Assembly: GCA_023434465.1 (NCBI GenBank)
Contig: JAEYSQ010000191.1
Coordinates: forward strand, 1-7,258
Direction of reading: 5' to 3'
DNA length: 7,258 nt
Source of the DNA: Actinomycetes bacterium
GTDB taxonomy: Bacteria; Actinomycetota; Thermoleophilia; Solirubrobacterales; 70-9
In this document: piece by piece, positions 5,792 through 7,258 of the stretch
Layout of the letters: each line of letters starts with the position of its first letter
Position numbering within the stretch: position 1 is the stretch's first letter
Position numbers and translations under genes: made by a program
Notes under the pieces: generated by a model
Databases searched by the model: none
What the model saw: only the letters and a program-made list of their open reading frames with translations
What the model was told of the DNA's origin: nothing

Positions 5792-6102
5792 AGGATCTCC
5801 CTCTCGGCGCGCTCTTCCTCGAGAATCCGATCGATCGTCTCGGTGTCCAATCTTCGGCCTTCATCCAGCTTCGAAATGACGCTCTTGAGCTTCGTTGAGG
5901 GCAGACGAACGCCCGGCCGCGCCAGGATCCGCTCAAGCGCAGAGTTTGTCTGGTCCTCGGTGCTCGCTCGTGAGCCGCGCAGGGCCAGGTCCTTGACCAG
6001 GGCCGCGTCGCTCTTTCCGGGCGACTCCAGGCGTGCCTTCTGAAGAGCGGCAGCCAGCCCGGGGTCCACGGTCACAGCAATTCTCCTCAGTTTCGTGGGC
6101 AC
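5788..6102 (-). CDS. vapB: VapB-type antitoxin, module 1
   Basis: A 104-residue partner of the PIN toxin. The N terminus LRRIAVTVDPGLAAALQKAR (5-24), with KSDAALVKDLALRG following, looks like a ribbon-helix-helix DNA-binding domain: one strand and two helices. The C-terminal part, PSTKLKSVISKLDEGRRL (68-85) with an acidic end (ETIDRILEEERAEREIL), would wrap the toxin. I use the GTG at 6102; a GTG at 6075 has a better ribosome site (GAGGAG, 7 nt) but would cut the strand to MTVD. Upstream start codon use needs leaderless translation, for which TACACT 6 nt before it is suggestive. The protein is expected to neutralise VapC and repress its own promoter. The fold is inferred from pattern; family membership within VapB types is uncertain. 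Confidence 0.8.
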   Translation of the reverse strand: MPTKLRRIAVTVDPGLAAALQKARLESPGKSDAALVKDLALRGSRASTEDQTNSALERILARPGVRLPSTKLKSVISKLDEGRRLDTETIDRILEEERAEREIL

Positions 6103-6168
6103 GTAGCGAGTGTATCACTGCGGGTGTCTCACCTGACCTCCTATGCGCGATAATGTGTCTTATGTCAA
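6103..6168 (-). promoter_or_regulatory. Promoter/operator region of TA module 1
   Basis: The 62-bp gap between the two modules, read on the minus strand, holds: a perfect TTGACA -35 (6168-6163) overlapping the vapC2 stop, with only a weak -10 (CATAGG, 6145-6140) 17 nt on; AGGAGG (6142-6137) followed 4 nt later by a five-codon open frame (GTG at 6132, TGA at 6117-6115); an inverted repeat GGTG-TCT-CACC (6123-6133); and TACACT (6114-6109), 6 nt before the GTG start of vapB. Two transcription starts are possible, one leadered and one leaderless. Confidence 0.45.
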
Positions 6169-6608
6169 CTTGAAGGAAATGGTGTGAATCCTTCTAACAG
6201 GGCCGCTCTCCCCAGTTGTCGATCGTAGGTTGAGAACGTCTGGCATCGGGCGTCACCCTCTCTGGCTCGCAAAGCGCTCGCCAGCTGGATCGCGTCCAAT
6301 GACCTGAGTCGGTGGGTTCGAACCAGCTTTCCGGCCGAGTCGAGGATTTCAGCCGTCACCGGTACGGCCACCATCAGCTGGAAATTACCTCCGGGAGTTC
6401 CACTCAGGTCCGCCAGGAATTCGCGGGTCAACAAGTCAGCCGATAGTTCGCTGAGGGTGCCGTCCGAGCATTTTCGCCACAGCGCCGATGGCACTTCCAC
6501 TCGGCTGACCGCCGACACGATCACGAGGTCAAGACTTCGGGCCTCAACGGCACCTTCTTCATCCGCGTAGATCTTGACCAAGGTCGATGAGTCCGCGAAG
6601 GCCCTCAA
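6165..6608 (-). CDS. vapC: PIN-domain toxin VapC, module 2
   Basis: A 147-residue PIN-fold ribonuclease, distinct in sequence from the module 1 toxin. Catalytic acids: Asp6 in AFADSSTLVKIY, Glu38 in SAVSRVEVPSALW, Asp105 in LRSLDAIQLASAL, and Asp129 in STYDRQLGRAA. The motif order and spacing are those of VapC toxins, and the SLDAIQLASAL block is highly characteristic. The TTG start at 6608 overlaps the antitoxin stop by four bases (TTGA), the same junction as module 1; only a weak AAGGG site lies upstream. The reading frame is intact with all active-site residues, so it is likely functional as an RNA-cutting toxin held by the RHH antitoxin. Target RNA unknown. Confidence 0.9.
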   Translation of the reverse strand: MRAFADSSTLVKIYADEEGAVEARSLDLVIVSAVSRVEVPSALWRKCSDGTLSELSADLLTREFLADLSGTPGGNFQLMVAVPVTAEILDSAGKLVRTHRLRSLDAIQLASALRAREGDARCQTFSTYDRQLGRAALLEGFTPFPSS

Positions 6609-6904
6609 TCTCGCCCTTCGATCACGTACTCGGAGAGAGCTTTGCCCTTTCCGGCCTCTGCCCGTGCCTTCTCCAATTCCTCACGACCGGGCCTTTCGCC
6701 GTCGAAAGGTGGCCACTCCTGAAGCAGGCCGGCGCGACGAAACCGCTCCCGCATCCTTTCGGCCTCGGTGCCTCCGAATTCGGGGTTACTCGCTGTCTTC
6801 AGGATCTGGGTGATGTAGCCGTTTAGGCTGAGTTTGTTCCGTCGCGCATCAGCCTTGACATCCTCCGCCAGTTCGTCAGAAATTCTGAGCGATATCTGTG
6901 CCAT
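6605..6904 (-). CDS. vapB: Ribbon-helix-helix antitoxin, module 2
   Basis: A 99-residue antitoxin with a clear N-terminal ribbon-helix-helix (Arc/CopG-like) domain: strand QISLRIS (3-9), helix DELAEDVKADARRNK (10-24), turn LSLNGY, and helix ITQILKTAS (31-39). The rest (GTEAERMRERFRRAGL, then REELEKARAEAGKGKALSEYVIEGRD) is a charged toxin-binding arm; the last part is typical of VapB proteins that cover a PIN active site. Not similar enough to the module 1 antitoxin to suggest recent duplication. ATG start, no Shine-Dalgarno site, and a -10-like TAGCAT 6 nt upstream. Expected to repress its operon with the toxin as co-repressor, probably at the dyad overlapping that hexamer. Confidence 0.9.
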   Translation of the reverse strand: MAQISLRISDELAEDVKADARRNKLSLNGYITQILKTASNPEFGGTEAERMRERFRRAGLLQEWPPFDGERPGREELEKARAEAGKGKALSEYVIEGRD

Positions 6905-6938
6905 GCTGTCATGCTAGCACTCATGACCTCGTGCCCAA
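6905..6938 (-). promoter_or_regulatory. Promoter and operator dyad of TA module 2
   Basis: On the minus strand TTGGGC (6938-6933), a 16-nt spacer and TAGCAT (6916-6911) form a plausible promoter, with the ATG exactly 6 nt after the -10, i.e. leaderless. The dyad TCATG-N8-CATGA (6909-6926) covers the -10 and contains a perfect 8-bp palindrome TGCTAGCA (6912-6919). This is the expected position for autorepression by the RHH antitoxin. Confidence 0.5.
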
Positions 6939-6978
6939 CAGGGAACTGAGTCGCCCCATTTCTCATGCGAACTTCTCT

Positions 6979-7258
6979 CTAGAAGACCGTCTCCAGGGGG
7001 ACGCCGATGATTTTGAGGCGTCTGGTCAGGCCACCGAGGGCGAAGTTTCGGATCTCTTCGCCGCTGACTCCGAGGGCGTCCAGGTCAGGGCCGTCGGTGC
7101 CCGATGACGGCGAGAGTGATTCGGCCACAGATGGCAGCAGTGTCCGGAGCATTTCCCTGATCGCGTCTGGTGCGACGTTCGGCGAATGTCTGACTGACTC
7201 TCGGAGAAACCAGACGCCGTAGCCGATGTGTCGGGTCTCATCGTGATGGATCCTGGAG
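6979..7258 (-). CDS. Ferritin-like di-iron protein (R2-like), C-terminal fragment
   Basis: Reading the minus strand from the window edge gives 92 residues without a stop, ending in TAG at 6981-6979; the start lies outside. The first residues, RIHHDETRHIGYGVWFL, contain the D-E-x-R-H helix motif: a Glu and His that bind the second iron in ribonucleotide reductase R2, R2-like ligand-binding oxidases and related ferritin-like proteins. The remaining part is helical: an Asp/Ser/Pro-rich loop, then GVSGEEIRNFALGGLTRRLKIIGVPLE near the end. It does not have the acidic/aromatic tail that class I R2 uses to dock on R1, at least not an obvious one, which favours an R2-like oxidase or another ferritin-like oxygenase over true reductase. 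No start codon occurs early in the frame, so it is easily missed. The fold call is fairly safe; function open. Confidence 0.75.
   Translation of the reverse strand, partial: SRIHHDETRHIGYGVWFLRESVRHSPNVAPDAIREMLRTLLPSVAESLSPSSGTDGPDLDALGVSGEEIRNFALGGLTRRLKIIGVPLETVF

Noticed and set aside
5788..6075. Shorter vapB1 starting at GTG 6075
   Set aside because: It has a good ribosome site but would remove most of the DNA-binding strand (LRRIAV). Kept as a less likely alternative.
6972..6985. CTTCT-CTCT-AGAAG hairpin at the end of the R2-like gene
   Set aside because: Only five pairs, AT-rich, overlapping the stop codon and without a T-tract; too weak to call a terminator.
7026..7241. 71-codon minus-strand frame near the right edge
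   Set aside because: Low-complexity Ser/Thr/Arg composition, out of frame with the R2-like fragment that covers the same bases.
1..7258. tRNA/rRNA genes, CRISPR arrays, insertion sequences, integrases or attachment sites
   Set aside because: I looked for spaced repeats, cloverleaf-like stretches, transposase motifs and terminal inverted repeats and saw none. A covariance-model scan would settle small RNAs.

Overview
The window looks like chromosome from a high-GC Gram-positive bacterium, most likely an actinobacterium. A Thermoleophilia/Solirubrobacterales-like source is my best guess from memory, not proven. The signs are strong GC bias at third codon positions, a deazaflavin (F420)-dependent Ddn-type oxidoreductase, a small DUF6411-like membrane protein, GTG and TTG starts, and several genes that seem to be transcribed without a leader.

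Layout, left to right. (1) 1-1563, plus strand: the 3' part of a two-domain protein, the end of an alpha/beta hydrolase joined to a complete GT-B-type glycosyltransferase; its N terminus lies outside the window. (2) 1566-3285, minus strand, read right to left: a membrane-anchored charged-helix protein, a DUF6411-like small membrane protein (stop and start overlap), a HemG-type flavodoxin and a SnoaL/NTF2-like protein (14-nt overlap). A perfect 16-bp palindrome and a possible internal promoter precede hemG. (3) 3400-5370, plus strand: a DUF1801 protein, a Ddn-like F420-dependent oxidoreductase and a TerC/Alx-family metal transporter. Each has a -10-like hexamer just before its start codon, so these may be separate transcripts. 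(4) 5393-6904, minus strand: two tandem VapBC-type toxin-antitoxin modules. Each pairs a ribbon-helix-helix-like antitoxin with a PIN-domain toxin through the same 4-nt TTGA stop/start overlap. (5) 6979-7258, minus strand: the C-terminal end of a ferritin-like di-iron protein (ribonucleotide reductase R2-like), recognisable from its DETRH motif and cut by the window edge.

How it fits together: this is a mixed housekeeping/accessory neighbourhood and I do not see a large dedicated defence island. The most interesting features are the hydrolase-glycosyltransferase fusion; the repeated geometry of a TAnnnT-type hexamer, 6-7 nt, then the start codon at genes that begin transcripts, while operon-internal genes use Shine-Dalgarno sites or overlaps; the paired toxin-antitoxin modules with likely operators; and the palindrome in front of hemG. 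Stretches without genes are all shorter than 120 bp. I see no tRNA, rRNA, CRISPR array, insertion sequence or phage attachment site.
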